Part shown: positions 44,236 through 55,519 of the stretch, in pieces | Layout of the letters: each line of letters begins with the position of its first letter | How positions within the stretch are numbered: the first letter of the stretch is position 1 | Assembly: GCA_903863885.1 (NCBI GenBank) | Contig: CAIPEB010000449.1 | Coordinates: 1 to 64,000, forward strand | DNA length: 64,000 bases | DNA from: an uncultured Planctomycetaceae bacterium | GTDB taxonomy: Bacteria > Planctomycetota > Planctomycetia > Pirellulales > Pirellulaceae | Direction of reading: 5' to 3' | The notes under the pieces: model-generated | The model's database searches: none | The model's input: the letters and a program-made list of their open reading frames with translations, nothing else | Told to the model about the DNA's origin: nothing | Position numbers and translations under genes: made by a program

Positions 44236-45741
44236 ATGGCGGAGTTTGCTGGATTTGAATTTGATGCGCTGCTGAGGAGTCCTCTCTGGCGGCAGCGGGA
44301 TCTCGGCAAGCCGCTCCCGGTTTCGCCTCATGCGAATTCCGTCTGTCTTCCGACGTGGGCCGACGTGATCGGCTACGAGCAGAACGATCCCGGGATCATC
44401 GGCCGGCTTCAGACCGGCTATCCCCGCTTCTTCATTCACCCGCTGGTGGATCGGTTTTTCCGCGCGAGTGCCGACCGGTTTGCGCGTGGCGACGAGGTCT
44501 GTCATGCGTATTCGACGGAAAGAGCGGCACGGCGGGCGATCGAATCGGTGCGGCGCTGGAGCGGAAAGCGTGGAAGGCTCGAGGTCTGGCGGGAGGGCGG
44601 CCCGTTCATAGCGGCTTTTCCCCGCGAGGTCGAGAAAGAGGCCCGCAAGCACTGGCGGCATTCGGGCGACGGCATTTCCTCGCGGCGTGCCGAGGTGCTG
44701 CTTGAAGGGCTGCGCGAACCGCCGCGGGACGCGGCCAAGGAATTGATTCGCAATCGAATCGCCGGACTCGTGGGCGTATCTGCGGAGCTGGTCTACCTCG
44801 GCTGTTCCGGGATGAGTTCGATCTACACGGCACATCGGGCTGCGCAGCGGTTGCGTCCCGGGGTCCGGAGCGTGCAGTTCGGGTTCTCGTATGTCGACAC
44901 GCTGAAGATCCAGCAGGATCTCGGTCCGGGCGTTCACTTCCTTGCGAACGGTGATGCGGCCGATCTGGATGTGCTGGAGTCGTTGCTGAAAGCCGAGCCG
45001 GTTTCGGCCATCTTCGCCGAGTTTCCCTGCAATCCGCTGCTTCATTCGCCGGACTTGCGGCGGCTGTCGCAACTCAGCCGGAAGCACGGCGTTCCCCTGA
45101 TCGTTGACGAAACACTGGGGACCTACGTCAACGTCGACGTGCTGCCCGCAGCGGATCTCGTGGCGACGAGCCTCACGAAGTACTTCACGGGAGTGGGGGA
45201 CGTGATGGCCGGCGCGATCATCGTGAACCCCGCGCGACCGGGGGCACAGGCACTGCGGGAGGCGGTCGAGGCGGAGTACGAGGACACACTCTGGGACGGA
45301 GACGCGCAGCGACTCGAGCGTGTGTCCCGCCAGTTTGTCGATCGGGTGCGGCGGATCAACGACACTGCGGAACGGCTCTGCGACTGTCTGCGTTCCGAAC
45401 GGCACGTGGCCGAGGTGTACTATCCCAAGTACGGCGACGCCGAGAGCTACGCCGCCTTCCGGCGTGCCGGCGGCGGCTACGGCGGGCTCTTTTCGATCCT
45501 GCTTCGCGATGCGGCTGCGAATGCTCCGCGGTTCTTCGATGCGCTGCGGGTTTCGAAAGGGCCCAATCTGGGAACCCACTTTTCTCTCGCGTGCCCCTTC
45601 ACGCTGCTGGCGCATTTCGACGAATTGGATTTTGTGGAAAGCTGCGGCGTCAATCGCCACCTGATCCGCGTCTCCGTTGGTCTGGAGTCGCCGGACGATT
45701 TGATCGCGAGGTTCCGCGACGCTCTTGCAAGCCTGGGGTGA
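44236..45741 (+). CDS. cystathionine gamma-synthase-family PLP enzyme, fungal-type
   Basis: A 501-residue PLP-dependent Cys/Met-metabolism enzyme, longer than the 380-400 residues usual in bacteria. The N-terminal part, with VCLPTWADVIGYEQNDPG and TGYPRFFIHP, resembles the fungal cystathionine gamma-synthase extension. The core has GCSGMSSIYTAHRAA, IVDETLGTYVN and the Schiff-base lysine K315 in ATSLTKYFTG. It probably joins cysteine and an activated homoserine into cystathionine for methionine. The position directly after cysK fits a sulfur amino-acid operon. Activity toward O-succinyl- versus O-acetyl-homoserine cannot be read. Confidence 0.82.
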   Translation: MAEFAGFEFDALLRSPLWRQRDLGKPLPVSPHANSVCLPTWADVIGYEQNDPGIIGRLQTGYPRFFIHPLVDRFFRASADRFARGDEVCHAYSTERAARRAIESVRRWSGKRGRLEVWREGGPFIAAFPREVEKEARKHWRHSGDGISSRRAEVLLEGLREPPRDAAKELIRNRIAGLVGVSAELVYLGCSGMSSIYTAHRAAQRLRPGVRSVQFGFSYVDTLKIQQDLGPGVHFLANGDAADLDVLESLLKAEPVSAIFAEFPCNPLLHSPDLRRLSQLSRKHGVPLIVDETLGTYVNVDVLPAADLVATSLTKYFTGVGDVMAGAIIVNPARPGAQALREAVEAEYEDTLWDGDAQRLERVSRQFVDRVRRINDTAERLCDCLRSERHVAEVYYPKYGDAESYAAFRRAGGGYGGLFSILLRDAAANAPRFFDALRVSKGPNLGTHFSLACPFTLLAHFDELDFVESCGVNRHLIRVSVGLESPDDLIARFRDALASLG

Positions 45742-45803
45742 GCCCGCCAACATAGGGCTTCGTGACGGGGCTCGTTCAAGGCTTTCCAACATTGAGGCTC
45801 GCG

Positions 45804-47126
45804 ATGAGGACTTCGGCAGCTCTGGCATGGTTCGTGGCAACGCTTGCCTGCGTTTCGTATGGATCGGAGTGGCCGCAGTGGCGCGGGCCGTTTTTCAACG
45901 GCACAACCGACGAAGCCGGACTGCCGGCGAGTTGGAGCCGCACCGAGCATGTCGCCTGGGTTGCGGACCTGGCGGGTGCCGCCGCCTCGACGCCCGTCGT
46001 GTGGGGCGACCGCGTATTCCTTTCCGGTATCGACGGCCCGCGCGACATGCTCCTGGCGATCTGCCTGGATCGCGGCACGGGGCGCGTGCTGTGGCAGCAC
46101 GACGTTGCGCAGGGGATCCGCAAGGACGACCGCAGCAATTACGCTTCGGGTTCGCCCGCGACCGACGGCAAGCTGGTCGCCTTCTTCTACGGAAACGGAC
46201 GTCTGGTCTGCTTTGACGTCGAAGGCGGAGAGCTTTGGACGCGGGATCTGGCCAGGGAATTTGGCGAGTTTGCTTTCCAGTGGACGTTCAGCAGCAGCCC
46301 GCTGCTCTTTCAGGACCGGCTCTACGTGCAGGTTCTGCAGCGAGACGTCGCGGTGGAAGGCCGCGGCCGGGCGGACGGCATGAACGAGTCGTATCTGCTC
46401 GCGATGGAACCGCGGACGGGCAAGACGTTGTGGCGTCATGTGCGTCCGAGCAAGGCGGTCGCCGAGTCCCAGGAGTCCTACGCCACGCCGATTCCCTTCG
46501 GCAAGAGCGGCGAAGAGCAGCTGCTGGTCGCAGGCGGGGACGTGTTGACCGGCCATGATCCGGCGACGGGACGCGAACTGTGGAGGTGGGGGAGCTGGAA
46601 TCCCCAGCGGATCGGGCACTGGCGGCTGGTCCCTTCGCCGGTCGGCGGCGCGGGAGTGGTGCTTCTGTGCGCTCCCAAGCGTGAGCCCGTCTATGCGCTC
46701 AAGGTCGGCGGCGCCGGCGAGTTGGACGATCAGTGTCTGGCCTGGGTCAGCCGCGAATCGCGTGCAGTAACGGCCGACGTTCCCACGCCCGCCTTTTACG
46801 ACGGCGATTTTTTCGTGCTCAATGATCTGCGAGGCGAACTCTCGCGAGTCGAAGCCGCGACAGGGAAGGTGAAGTGGTCGATACGGACGCCGGGCCGCTC
46901 CAAGTACGAAGCGTCGCCGCTGGCCGCGGACGGCAAGATCTATCTGATCAACTTCGACGGCGAGGTCTCGGTCGTGCGGGCAAGCGACGGTCAGCTGCAG
47001 GCGACAATCGCGATGGACGAGCCTGTCGACGGCGAAAAATCGCGAGCATCGATCATCGCCGCGCATGGGCAGCTGCTGATCCGCACGACGCGCAAGTTGT
47101 ACTGCGTGGGGCCCAAAGCTCCCTGA
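45804..47126 (+). CDS. exported PQQ-like beta-propeller protein
   Basis: A 440-residue protein with a signal peptide (ALAWFVATLACVSYG) and the planctomycete hallmark WPQWRGPFFNGTTDEAGLP at the mature N-terminus. Propeller blades repeat the Ala/Gly-rich pattern with tryptophans: LDRGTGRVLWQHDV, FDVEGGELWTRDL, MEPRTGKTLWRHV, HDPATGRELWRWG and VEAATGKVKWSIR. This is the PQQ-dependent dehydrogenase-like or BamB-like fold. No PQQ or quinone ligand residues were confirmed, so it may be a structural or binding protein. It is adjacent to cysK and its partner, but functional linkage is unclear. Confidence 0.82.
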   Translation: MRTSAALAWFVATLACVSYGSEWPQWRGPFFNGTTDEAGLPASWSRTEHVAWVADLAGAAASTPVVWGDRVFLSGIDGPRDMLLAICLDRGTGRVLWQHDVAQGIRKDDRSNYASGSPATDGKLVAFFYGNGRLVCFDVEGGELWTRDLAREFGEFAFQWTFSSSPLLFQDRLYVQVLQRDVAVEGRGRADGMNESYLLAMEPRTGKTLWRHVRPSKAVAESQESYATPIPFGKSGEEQLLVAGGDVLTGHDPATGRELWRWGSWNPQRIGHWRLVPSPVGGAGVVLLCAPKREPVYALKVGGAGELDDQCLAWVSRESRAVTADVPTPAFYDGDFFVLNDLRGELSRVEAATGKVKWSIRTPGRSKYEASPLAADGKIYLINFDGEVSVVRASDGQLQATIAMDEPVDGEKSRASIIAAHGQLLIRTTRKLYCVGPKAP

Positions 47127-47176
47127 TTCCCCTGCGATTGGCCGATTTCCCGGCACATGCCGCGTTCGGCCGGAAC

Positions 47177-47767
47177 TCAGCAGATGCCGTGTCGGGACTC
47201 GAACGCGGCGATTTTATCTTCAAGCTGCAGCGTCAGGCCGATATCGTCCAGTCCTTCCAGTAGGCACTGGCGCCGGAACGCGTCGATCTCGAAGGCCAGG
47301 CTCAACCCCTGCTCGTCCTCGATGCGGCAGTTGACCAGATCGACGGTGAGTCGATACGGGGCGTTGGCGGCGCGCCGGAACAGTTGCTCGACTTCGCTCT
47401 CGGAGAGTTTGATCGGCAGCAGTCCGTTCTTGAACGAGTTGTTGTAGAAGATATCGGCGAATGTCGGGGCGATTACGACGCGGAACCCGTAGTCGGTCAG
47501 GGCCCACACCGCGTGTTCACGGCTGGATCCGCAGCCGAAGTTGCGTCGCGCGAGCAGAATTTCTGCGCCGCGTGCGGCCGGCTGATTCAATTCGAACGCG
47601 GGATTATCCGAGTTGTCGTCGTTATATCGCCAGTCAAAGAACAGGAACTCGCCGAACCCGGTTCGCTCGATTCGCTTGAGGAACTGCTTGGGGATGATCT
47701 GGTCCGTATCGACGTTGGCCCGATCCATCGCGGCGACGGTGCCTGTGTGCTGCTTGAACGGTTGCAT
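47177..47767 (-). CDS. leuD: 3-isopropylmalate dehydratase small subunit LeuD
   Basis: A 196-residue small subunit of isopropylmalate isomerase, the second step of leucine biosynthesis. Recognised by [30 protein letters not shown] and [17 protein letters not shown]. It forms the swivelling domain that completes the LeuC active site. It lies 39 bp after leuC on the same strand, a standard leuCD operon. The length is normal. Confidence 0.97.
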   Translation of the reverse strand: MQPFKQHTGTVAAMDRANVDTDQIIPKQFLKRIERTGFGEFLFFDWRYNDDNSDNPAFELNQPAARGAEILLARRNFGCGSSREHAVWALTDYGFRVVIAPTFADIFYNNSFKNGLLPIKLSESEVEQLFRRAANAPYRLTVDLVNCRIEDEQGLSLAFEIDAFRRQCLLEGLDDIGLTLQLEDKIAAFESRHGIC

Positions 47768-47806
47768 GGAGACCTCGGTAGGCGTGAGACTCGATAGCGG
47801 TTGCTG

Positions 47807-49222
47807 TTACTTGCGCTGCCACTGCCGGATATCAACGAAATGTCCGGCGATGGCGGCTGCGGCGGCCATGGCGGGTGAGACGAGGTGAGTGCGGCCGCCC
47901 TTGCCCTGCCGTCCCTCGAAGTTGCGGTTGCTGGTTGCGGCACACCGCTCGCCCGGTTCCAGTTTGTCGGGATTCATGGCCAGGCACATGCTGCACCCGG
48001 CTTCGCGCCACTCGAGGCCAGCCTCGGTGAAGATCCGGTCCAGGCCTTCCTGCTCGGCCTGCGCTTTGACCATTCCGCTGCCCGGCACGACCATCGCGTG
48101 GACCTTGGCGGAGACTCGATGGCCTTTCACGACGGCGGCCGCCGCGCGGAGGTCCTCGATGCGGCCGTTGGTGCACGATCCGATGAAGACCCGATCGATG
48201 GCGATATCCTGGATGGGAGTTCCGGCCTTCAGTCCCATGTACTCCAGCGCGGCCGCCGCGGCCTTGCGGTCGGTTTCGTCCGCCATCGAGGATGGATCGG
48301 GAACCCTTTCGGCGACCGATGCGACCTGTCCCGGATTCGTGCCCCAGGTCACCTGCGGGGCGATATCCCGCGCGTGGAAGATCCGCGAGCGGTCGTATCG
48401 GGCACCCGGATCCGACGGGAGCTGCCGCCAGCGATTGACGGCCGCGTCGAAGTTGCGGGGTGCGAACTGGCGTCCACGAAGGTATTCGAACGTGGTGTTG
48501 TCGGGGGCGATCATGCCGGCACGAGCGCCCGCCTCGATCGACATGTTGCAGACCGTCATGCGTTCTTCCATGCTGAGCGCGCCGATCGCCTCGCCGGTGT
48601 ATTCGATCACGTAGCCGGTGCCGCCGTCGGTGGTGATCTGGCCGATCAGATACAGGATCAGGTCTTTGGCCGTCACTCCCTCGGCGAGACGGCCGTCGAT
48701 CCTGAGTTCCAGCGAGCGGGGCTTGTGCTGCCGCAGGGTCTGCGTCGCAAGCACGTGCTCGACTTCGCTCGTTCCGATGCCGAAGGCCAGTGCGCCGAAT
48801 GCGCCGTGGGTTGCCGTGTGGCTGTCGCCGCACACAATCGTCATGCCGGGCTGCGTATAGCCGAGTTCCGGGCCGATCACGTGGACAATTCCCTGGTTGG
48901 GATCGCCCAGGTCATACAGCCGGATTCCGAATTCGCGGCAGTTCGCCCGGAGGGTATCGACCTGCGTCCGCGAGATGGGGTCGGCGATCGGCAGGTGCCG
49001 GTCGCTGGTGGGGATATTGTGGTCCGGAGTGGCGATCGTCATTTGGGGCCGCCGGACTTTGCGGCCGGCCAGCCGCAGTCCCTCGAAGGCCTGTGGACTG
49101 GTGACTTCATGCACTAGTTGCAGGTCGATGTAGAGGATGGCCTGTTTTCCCGCTTCCTCGTGCACAACATGTTCGTCCCAGATCTTCTCGAACATGGTGC
49201 GCGGTGTCGTTGCAGCTGACAT
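47807..49222 (-). CDS. leuC: 3-isopropylmalate dehydratase large subunit LeuC
   Basis: A 471-residue aconitase-family enzyme. The catalytic [4Fe-4S] cluster ligands are visible in IGSCTNGR and GCSMCLAMN. Early motifs include DHNIPTSDR and [19 protein letters not shown]. It converts 2-isopropylmalate to 3-isopropylmalate with LeuD. The ATG at 49222 gives the family N-terminus ([15 protein letters not shown]). It is divergent from the kinase-Hsp70 gene (111 bp between starts). Confidence 0.97.
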   Translation of the reverse strand: MSAATTPRTMFEKIWDEHVVHEEAGKQAILYIDLQLVHEVTSPQAFEGLRLAGRKVRRPQMTIATPDHNIPTSDRHLPIADPISRTQVDTLRANCREFGIRLYDLGDPNQGIVHVIGPELGYTQPGMTIVCGDSHTATHGAFGALAFGIGTSEVEHVLATQTLRQHKPRSLELRIDGRLAEGVTAKDLILYLIGQITTDGGTGYVIEYTGEAIGALSMEERMTVCNMSIEAGARAGMIAPDNTTFEYLRGRQFAPRNFDAAVNRWRQLPSDPGARYDRSRIFHARDIAPQVTWGTNPGQVASVAERVPDPSSMADETDRKAAAAALEYMGLKAGTPIQDIAIDRVFIGSCTNGRIEDLRAAAAVVKGHRVSAKVHAMVVPGSGMVKAQAEQEGLDRIFTEAGLEWREAGCSMCLAMNPDKLEPGERCAATSNRNFEGRQGKGGRTHLVSPAMAAAAAIAGHFVDIRQWQRK

Positions 49223-49333
49223 AGGAACTTCTGGCTCCCAGCTTGGAAATACCCGCAAAATCACAAACGCCTGATTCTAACGGATCGCCGGCGGCTTGAC
49301 GAGGTTCGTCCCGCGGCGCGGCGCCGGCGGAGA

Positions 49334-52207
49334 ATGGCTTCGCAAGTCGCTTCCCCGCCCGCTATACTCGATTCGAGACGATCTGCGGCTCCGGGCGGGT
49401 GGCATGTGGTTTCGGTTGAGCAATTCATCGACGGTTTGACGGCAAGCGGGTTGATGACCGCCGAGGAAGTCCATGCGCTGCTGGTCAGTCTGCCTCCCGA
49501 CATGCAGCAGCCCGGCGTCAAGGAACTGGCTGCGGAACTCGTTCGACGCGGCCGGTTGACGCGGTACCAGGCGGGCCGCATTGCCGCGGGTCGGCCGCAG
49601 AATCTGGTGCTCGGCAAGTACGTCATTCAGGACAAGATCGGCGAAGGGGGGATGGGCGAGGTTTTCGCCGCGGAACACCGGCGGATGAAACGCCCCGTGG
49701 TGGTGAAGATCCTGCCCGAGGCGGCCACCCAGTCGGAATATTCGCTGAGGCGATTTCAGCGGGAGGTCGAGGCGGCGGCTCAGCTCTCGCACCCCAACAT
49801 CGTGACGGCGTTCGATGCCGACGAGGCGCAGGGCATCCATTTCCTGGTAATGGAATACATCGAGGGGGTGCCGCTGGGAGACTGGGTCAGCCGCATGGGA
49901 CCGCTGCCGGTTGCCAAGGCGGTGCACTGCACCCTGCAGGCGGCGCAGGGGCTGGCCTATGCGCACTCCAAGGGCATCATTCACCGCGACATCAAGCCCA
50001 ATAACCTGCTGCTGGACGTCAACGGGGTGGTCAAGATCCTCGACATGGGTCTGGCACGGTTCGACGACGGCCGCTCGACCGTCTCGTACCACGACGGGAA
50101 CGGACTGACTTCGCACAACCAGATTGTCGGCACCGTGGAGTACATGCCGCCCGAGCAGGTTGACAATTCCTCGCATGCGGATCGGCGCTCGGACATCTAC
50201 AGCCTCGGCTGCACGCTGTACCGCCTGCTGGTGGACCGGCCGCCGTATCCGGGGGAAACCGTTGTTAAAATTCTGCTGGCTCATCGGCTCGAGCCGATTC
50301 CCTCGCTGCGTGACGATCGCCCCGACGTACCCGAGAGTCTGGCTGCCGTCTTCGAAAAGATGGTCGCGAAGTCGCCCGAAGAACGGTACCAGACGATGGA
50401 CGAGGTGATCGAAGATCTGCAGTCGTGCCTCGCCGAGATCGATCAGAGTTCGCTGCTGGATCTCGACATTCCCGGCGATTCAACGCGGGGGCCGGTCCGC
50501 GAGACAACGACGGTGCTGGATTCCGATTTGAAGGAGCAGTTGCAGCGGCACCTGCCGGCTTCGGAAAAGACGGATTCCCAGGCCGTTGAACCCACCGTGT
50601 CCGTGGCCCAGGACTCGTCGGTCGCGGAGAAAACGTGGCGATCCTGCCGGCTGGCCGTCGGCATCGATCTGGGGACGACGTTCTCTGCGATCGCCTGTCT
50701 CAATGCGTCCGACCGCCCCGAGGTGCTGGCCAATTGCGAAGGCGAGAAGATCACGCCGAGCGTCGTCTTGATCGAGGGACGCGACGTCGTCGTGGGGCGT
50801 GAAGCGTGCAAGGCGATGGTTACGGACATGGAGCACGTCGCGGAGTGCGCGAAACGGGATCTGGGGCATCCGCTGTACCATCGGCCTGTCGGCGGTTGCG
50901 ACTATCCGCCCGAGGCCATTCAGGCCTGGGTGCTGAAGAAGCTCTGCGATGACGTGCGCGACAGGATCGGCCCGGTCGAGCAGGTCGTGATCACGGTGCC
51001 GGCGTATTTTGACGAAGTGCGGCGCAAGGCCACCCAGGATGCGGGCTACATCGCCGGCTTGCACGTCCTGGACATCATCAACGAGCCGACTGCGGCGGCG
51101 CTGGCATTCGGGTTTCAGCACGGGGATCTGTCCAGCGAGGGTGCCGACGAGCCGCCGATGCGGGTGCTCGTGTACGACCTGGGGGGCGGCACGTTTGATG
51201 TGACCATCATGGAGGTCGGTTGCGGTGAATTCGTGACGCTCGCCACCGACGGTGACGTGCAATTGGGCGGCCGCGACTGGGATCAGCGTCTGGTCGACCA
51301 CGTCGCTCAGGTTTTTCTGACGCGGCACGGCGTCGATCCTCGCTCGGAACCCAATGCGTTCGGACGATTGCTGCGCGAGGCCGAAGATGCGAAACGCACG
51401 CTTTCGGTCCGTCAGAAGGCGCAGGTGACCTGCGAGATGCGGGGCATGGTGGACCGCGTCGAGATCACTCGGGCGGAGTTCGAGGAATTGACTCGCGACC
51501 TGCTCGAACGCACGGCGTTCACGACGCGCCAGATCCTCCACCAGGCCAAGATGACCTGGGATCAGGTCGATCGCGTGCTGCTGGTGGGTGGCGCCACGCG
51601 GATGCCCAGCGTCGTCGAGATGCTCCGCTCGGTTTCCGGAAAAGAGCCGGACACAAGCGTGTCGCCGGATGAAGTGGTCGCGCAGGGAGCTGCCATACAC
51701 GCCCGCTTCGTGCTCGATCGTCTCGAAGGCCGGACGCCCCGGGTGCGCATTCGCAACGTGAACTCCCACAGTCTGGGGATTGCCGGCACCGATCCCAAAA
51801 CTTCGCGGCGTCAGACCGCGTTTCTCATCCCGCGCAACACGCCGCTGCCCGCAAAGGCGAAACGGATCTTCCGCACGCTGAAGCCCGGCCAGAAGTCGAT
51901 CGTGGCCCAGATCGTCGAAGGGGAAAGCGGCGATCCGGAAGAGTGCGTGCAGATCGGCAGATGCACGGTCCGCAACCTGCCCGCCGACTTGCCGGCGGGC
52001 ACACCCGTCGAAGTGCGTTTTCGCTATCGGGACAACGGCCGCCTGAGCGTGCTGGTGAGCGTTGCCGGCGTGGCCGAGAACGTGACTCACGAAATACGCC
52101 GCGAGAACAACCTCGCGCCGCCGGAGCGTGACCAGTGGCGTATGCGCATCAGCGGTTTGCCGCCGGCGCCGGATGTTGGAATGGAAATCGACGAGGTCGG
52201 ACGCTGA
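49334..52207 (+). CDS. Ser/Thr protein kinase fused to an Hsp70 (DnaK-like) chaperone
   Basis: A 957-residue single-chain fusion. Residues about 15-90 are the helical extension common to planctomycete kinases ([16 protein letters not shown]). The kinase domain (96-365) has glycine loop GEGGMGEVF (103-111), catalytic lysine K125 in [16 protein letters not shown] (217-224) and DMGLARF in place of DFG. A linker (366-440) leads to an Hsp70 ATPase domain (440-800): [25 protein letters not shown] (about 613), [11 protein letters not shown] (about 750). A beta-type substrate-binding part follows (802-957); the C-terminal lid helices and EEVD are absent. The start could also be the GTG at 49406. No transmembrane helix is seen, so it is probably cytoplasmic. 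Confidence 0.93.
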   Translation: MASQVASPPAILDSRRSAAPGGWHVVSVEQFIDGLTASGLMTAEEVHALLVSLPPDMQQPGVKELAAELVRRGRLTRYQAGRIAAGRPQNLVLGKYVIQDKIGEGGMGEVFAAEHRRMKRPVVVKILPEAATQSEYSLRRFQREVEAAAQLSHPNIVTAFDADEAQGIHFLVMEYIEGVPLGDWVSRMGPLPVAKAVHCTLQAAQGLAYAHSKGIIHRDIKPNNLLLDVNGVVKILDMGLARFDDGRSTVSYHDGNGLTSHNQIVGTVEYMPPEQVDNSSHADRRSDIYSLGCTLYRLLVDRPPYPGETVVKILLAHRLEPIPSLRDDRPDVPESLAAVFEKMVAKSPEERYQTMDEVIEDLQSCLAEIDQSSLLDLDIPGDSTRGPVRETTTVLDSDLKEQLQRHLPASEKTDSQAVEPTVSVAQDSSVAEKTWRSCRLAVGIDLGTTFSAIACLNASDRPEVLANCEGEKITPSVVLIEGRDVVVGREACKAMVTDMEHVAECAKRDLGHPLYHRPVGGCDYPPEAIQAWVLKKLCDDVRDRIGPVEQVVITVPAYFDEVRRKATQDAGYIAGLHVLDIINEPTAAALAFGFQHGDLSSEGADEPPMRVLVYDLGGGTFDVTIMEVGCGEFVTLATDGDVQLGGRDWDQRLVDHVAQVFLTRHGVDPRSEPNAFGRLLREAEDAKRTLSVRQKAQVTCEMRGMVDRVEITRAEFEELTRDLLERTAFTTRQILHQAKMTWDQVDRVLLVGGATRMPSVVEMLRSVSGKEPDTSVSPDEVVAQGAAIHARFVLDRLEGRTPRVRIRNVNSHSLGIAGTDPKTSRRQTAFLIPRNTPLPAKAKRIFRTLKPGQKSIVAQIVEGESGDPEECVQIGRCTVRNLPADLPAGTPVEVRFRYRDNGRLSVLVSVAGVAENVTHEIRRENNLAPPERDQWRMRISGLPPAPDVGMEIDEVGR

Positions 52208-52295
52208 TGCCTGCGGTACGGCCCCCTTGGTGCGTGCTCGCCGCACCGCTACGATGACACGATCGGGTGCTGTGGGACTGCGGCCCGCTGCCTGA

Positions 52296-53762
<1,467 letters not shown>

Positions 53763-53811
53763 CAAATCGCATCACCACGACAATGGAAAACGGCAGCAAG
53801 GAGTTCGACGG

Positions 53812-54438
53812 ATGCTCGGGATCACTCTGAACGCAGATGCCTATCTCGATCGGTTGCAGCAGGAAATCGCCCGGATCGATCGGGCCGCGGTTCAGCAATG
53901 GGCCGATCTCTTGTACCAGGCCTGGGAAAACGGACGGTTCGTCTTCATCTTCGGCAACGGCGGTTCGGGCACGACGGCCACGCACATGGCGGAAGATCTC
54001 GGCAAGAGCAGCCTTCGCGAAAAAGACCTGCATGATGAATCCCTCAAACGGCTCAAGGTGCTGAGCCTGACGGATAACGCCGGTTGGATCATGGCGGTGG
54101 GCAACGATCTGGCGTACGACGAGATCTTCGTCCAGCAGCTCATGAACTACGGCAGCCGGGGAGATCTGGTGATCGCTATCAGCGGTTCGGGCAACAGCCC
54201 GAATGTTCTCAAAGCCGTGGATTGGGCCAACCGCCACGGGCTGATCACGTTCGGCCTCACCGGATATCAGGGCGGCAAGCTGAAGCAGATGCAGCAGCAT
54301 GGTCTGCACGTGGACCTGATGGACATGGGCATGGTCGAGAGCGTTCACCTCTGCGTCTTCCACTGGGTTCTGAATGACGTGCATGCCCGGATCAATCGCG
54401 ACGGCCGTTACGCCCAGTGCGCGGGCGCGGCGAACTGA
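53812..54438 (+). CDS. SIS-domain phosphosugar isomerase (GmhA/DiaA-like)
   Basis: A 208-residue protein with the SIS fold. Phosphosugar-binding loops FGNGGSGTTATHMAEDL (47-63) and AISGSGNSPNVLKAVDWAN are typical. It resembles sedoheptulose-7-phosphate isomerase GmhA, first step of heptose synthesis, or the DnaA-binding protein DiaA. A possible link is the ROK-family gene 88 bp downstream, since sugar isomerases and kinases often pair. Exact substrate cannot be read. Confidence 0.85.
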   Translation: MLGITLNADAYLDRLQQEIARIDRAAVQQWADLLYQAWENGRFVFIFGNGGSGTTATHMAEDLGKSSLREKDLHDESLKRLKVLSLTDNAGWIMAVGNDLAYDEIFVQQLMNYGSRGDLVIAISGSGNSPNVLKAVDWANRHGLITFGLTGYQGGKLKQMQQHGLHVDLMDMGMVESVHLCVFHWVLNDVHARINRDGRYAQCAGAAN

Positions 54439-54526
54439 TTCCCGTCCCGACCGCGTCGCAGCGGGTCACCATCCGGCTTCCTATCCTCATTTTTCGCGCC
54501 ACCCACGGTGGTCCGGAGCACGCAGC

Positions 54527-55492
54527 ATGTTTTTGGGTATCGAGATCGGCGGAACCAAACTGCAACTCGGGGTCGGCGACGGTTCCGGTCGCGAATTCGT
54601 TGCGTTTGAACACCGCCCCATCGCTGCCGAAGAAGGAGCCGGAGCGATCCTCGCACAGATCCGCCAGGTCGCCGGCGAACTGCGGCAGGCCTACCCGATC
54701 ACCGCCGTGGGGTTCGGCTTTGGCGGTCCCGTGCTTCCCGATCAGGGGCGTGTGATCACGAGTCATCAGGTGGCCGGTTGGGACGGTCTGCCACTGGTCT
54801 CCTGGTGCCGGGAAAAACTGGGACTTCCCGCCGCGCTTGGCAATGACTGCGACGTGGCCGCGCTGGCCGAAGCCCGGTTCGGTGCGGGGCAGGGGCGGCG
54901 CACGGTCTTTTATGTCACGGTGGGGACGGGCATCGGCGGCGGACTGGTGATCGACGGAAAGTCGCACGGCGGCGGACGGCCTGCCGTCGCGGAAATCGGC
55001 CATCTCCGCCCGGGGCTTGATGCCGAAAGCAGCCAGTCCACCGTGGAGTCCATGGCTGCCGGACCAGCCATTGCAGCCGAGGCCCGGCGCCGGGCCGTGC
55101 ATGTGGCGCCCGGCGATCAGCCGTGGGTTGACGATCTGCTTGGCCGCTGCCACGGCGATCTGGACGAGCTCACCGCGCGAATGGTCGGCGAGGCAGCCAA
55201 TGCGGGAAACGAAATGGCCCGGCACATCCTGCAGGCGACCTGCCGCGTGCTCGGCTGGGCCATCGCCCAGGTCGAAACGGTCGTGTCACCCGACGTGATC
55301 GTCGTCGGGGGCGGCGTGTCGCTGATCGGCGAAGAGTGCTTCTTCACGCCGCTGCGGCAGCACGTGGCGAAATACGTGTTCCCGCCTCTGCGTGACACCT
55401 TCCAGATCGTCCCGCCGCAATTGGGCGAGCAGGTCGTCGTGAACGGAGCCCTGGCGCTGGCCCGGCTTCAATTCTCCGGCGGAGATCGCTGA
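54527..55492 (+). CDS. ROK-family sugar kinase-like protein without zinc motif
   Basis: A 321-residue protein with ROK ATPase motifs: GIEIGGTKLQLGVG at the N-terminus, FGFGGPV, LGNDCDVAALAEARFG with the catalytic Asp, VTVGTGIGGGLV and VIVVGGGVSLIG. The typical ROK zinc-binding Cys cluster (CxCGxxGCxE) after EIGHL is replaced by LDAESSQSTVES, so it does not bind zinc in the usual way. It may still phosphorylate a hexose. It begins 88 bp after the SIS gene; GGAG precedes the ATG. It is too short for a DNA-binding regulator domain. Confidence 0.85.
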   Translation: MFLGIEIGGTKLQLGVGDGSGREFVAFEHRPIAAEEGAGAILAQIRQVAGELRQAYPITAVGFGFGGPVLPDQGRVITSHQVAGWDGLPLVSWCREKLGLPAALGNDCDVAALAEARFGAGQGRRTVFYVTVGTGIGGGLVIDGKSHGGGRPAVAEIGHLRPGLDAESSQSTVESMAAGPAIAAEARRRAVHVAPGDQPWVDDLLGRCHGDLDELTARMVGEAANAGNEMARHILQATCRVLGWAIAQVETVVSPDVIVVGGGVSLIGEECFFTPLRQHVAKYVFPPLRDTFQIVPPQLGEQVVVNGALALARLQFSGGDR

Positions 55493-55519
55493 ACCTGCGG
55501 AAGTTCCGACAGCCCGAGG

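Noticed and set aside
44170-45840. Long minus-strand open frame opposite the cystathionine gamma-synthase gene
   Set aside because: Shadow of the PLP enzyme; the real gene has intact catalytic motifs on the plus strand.
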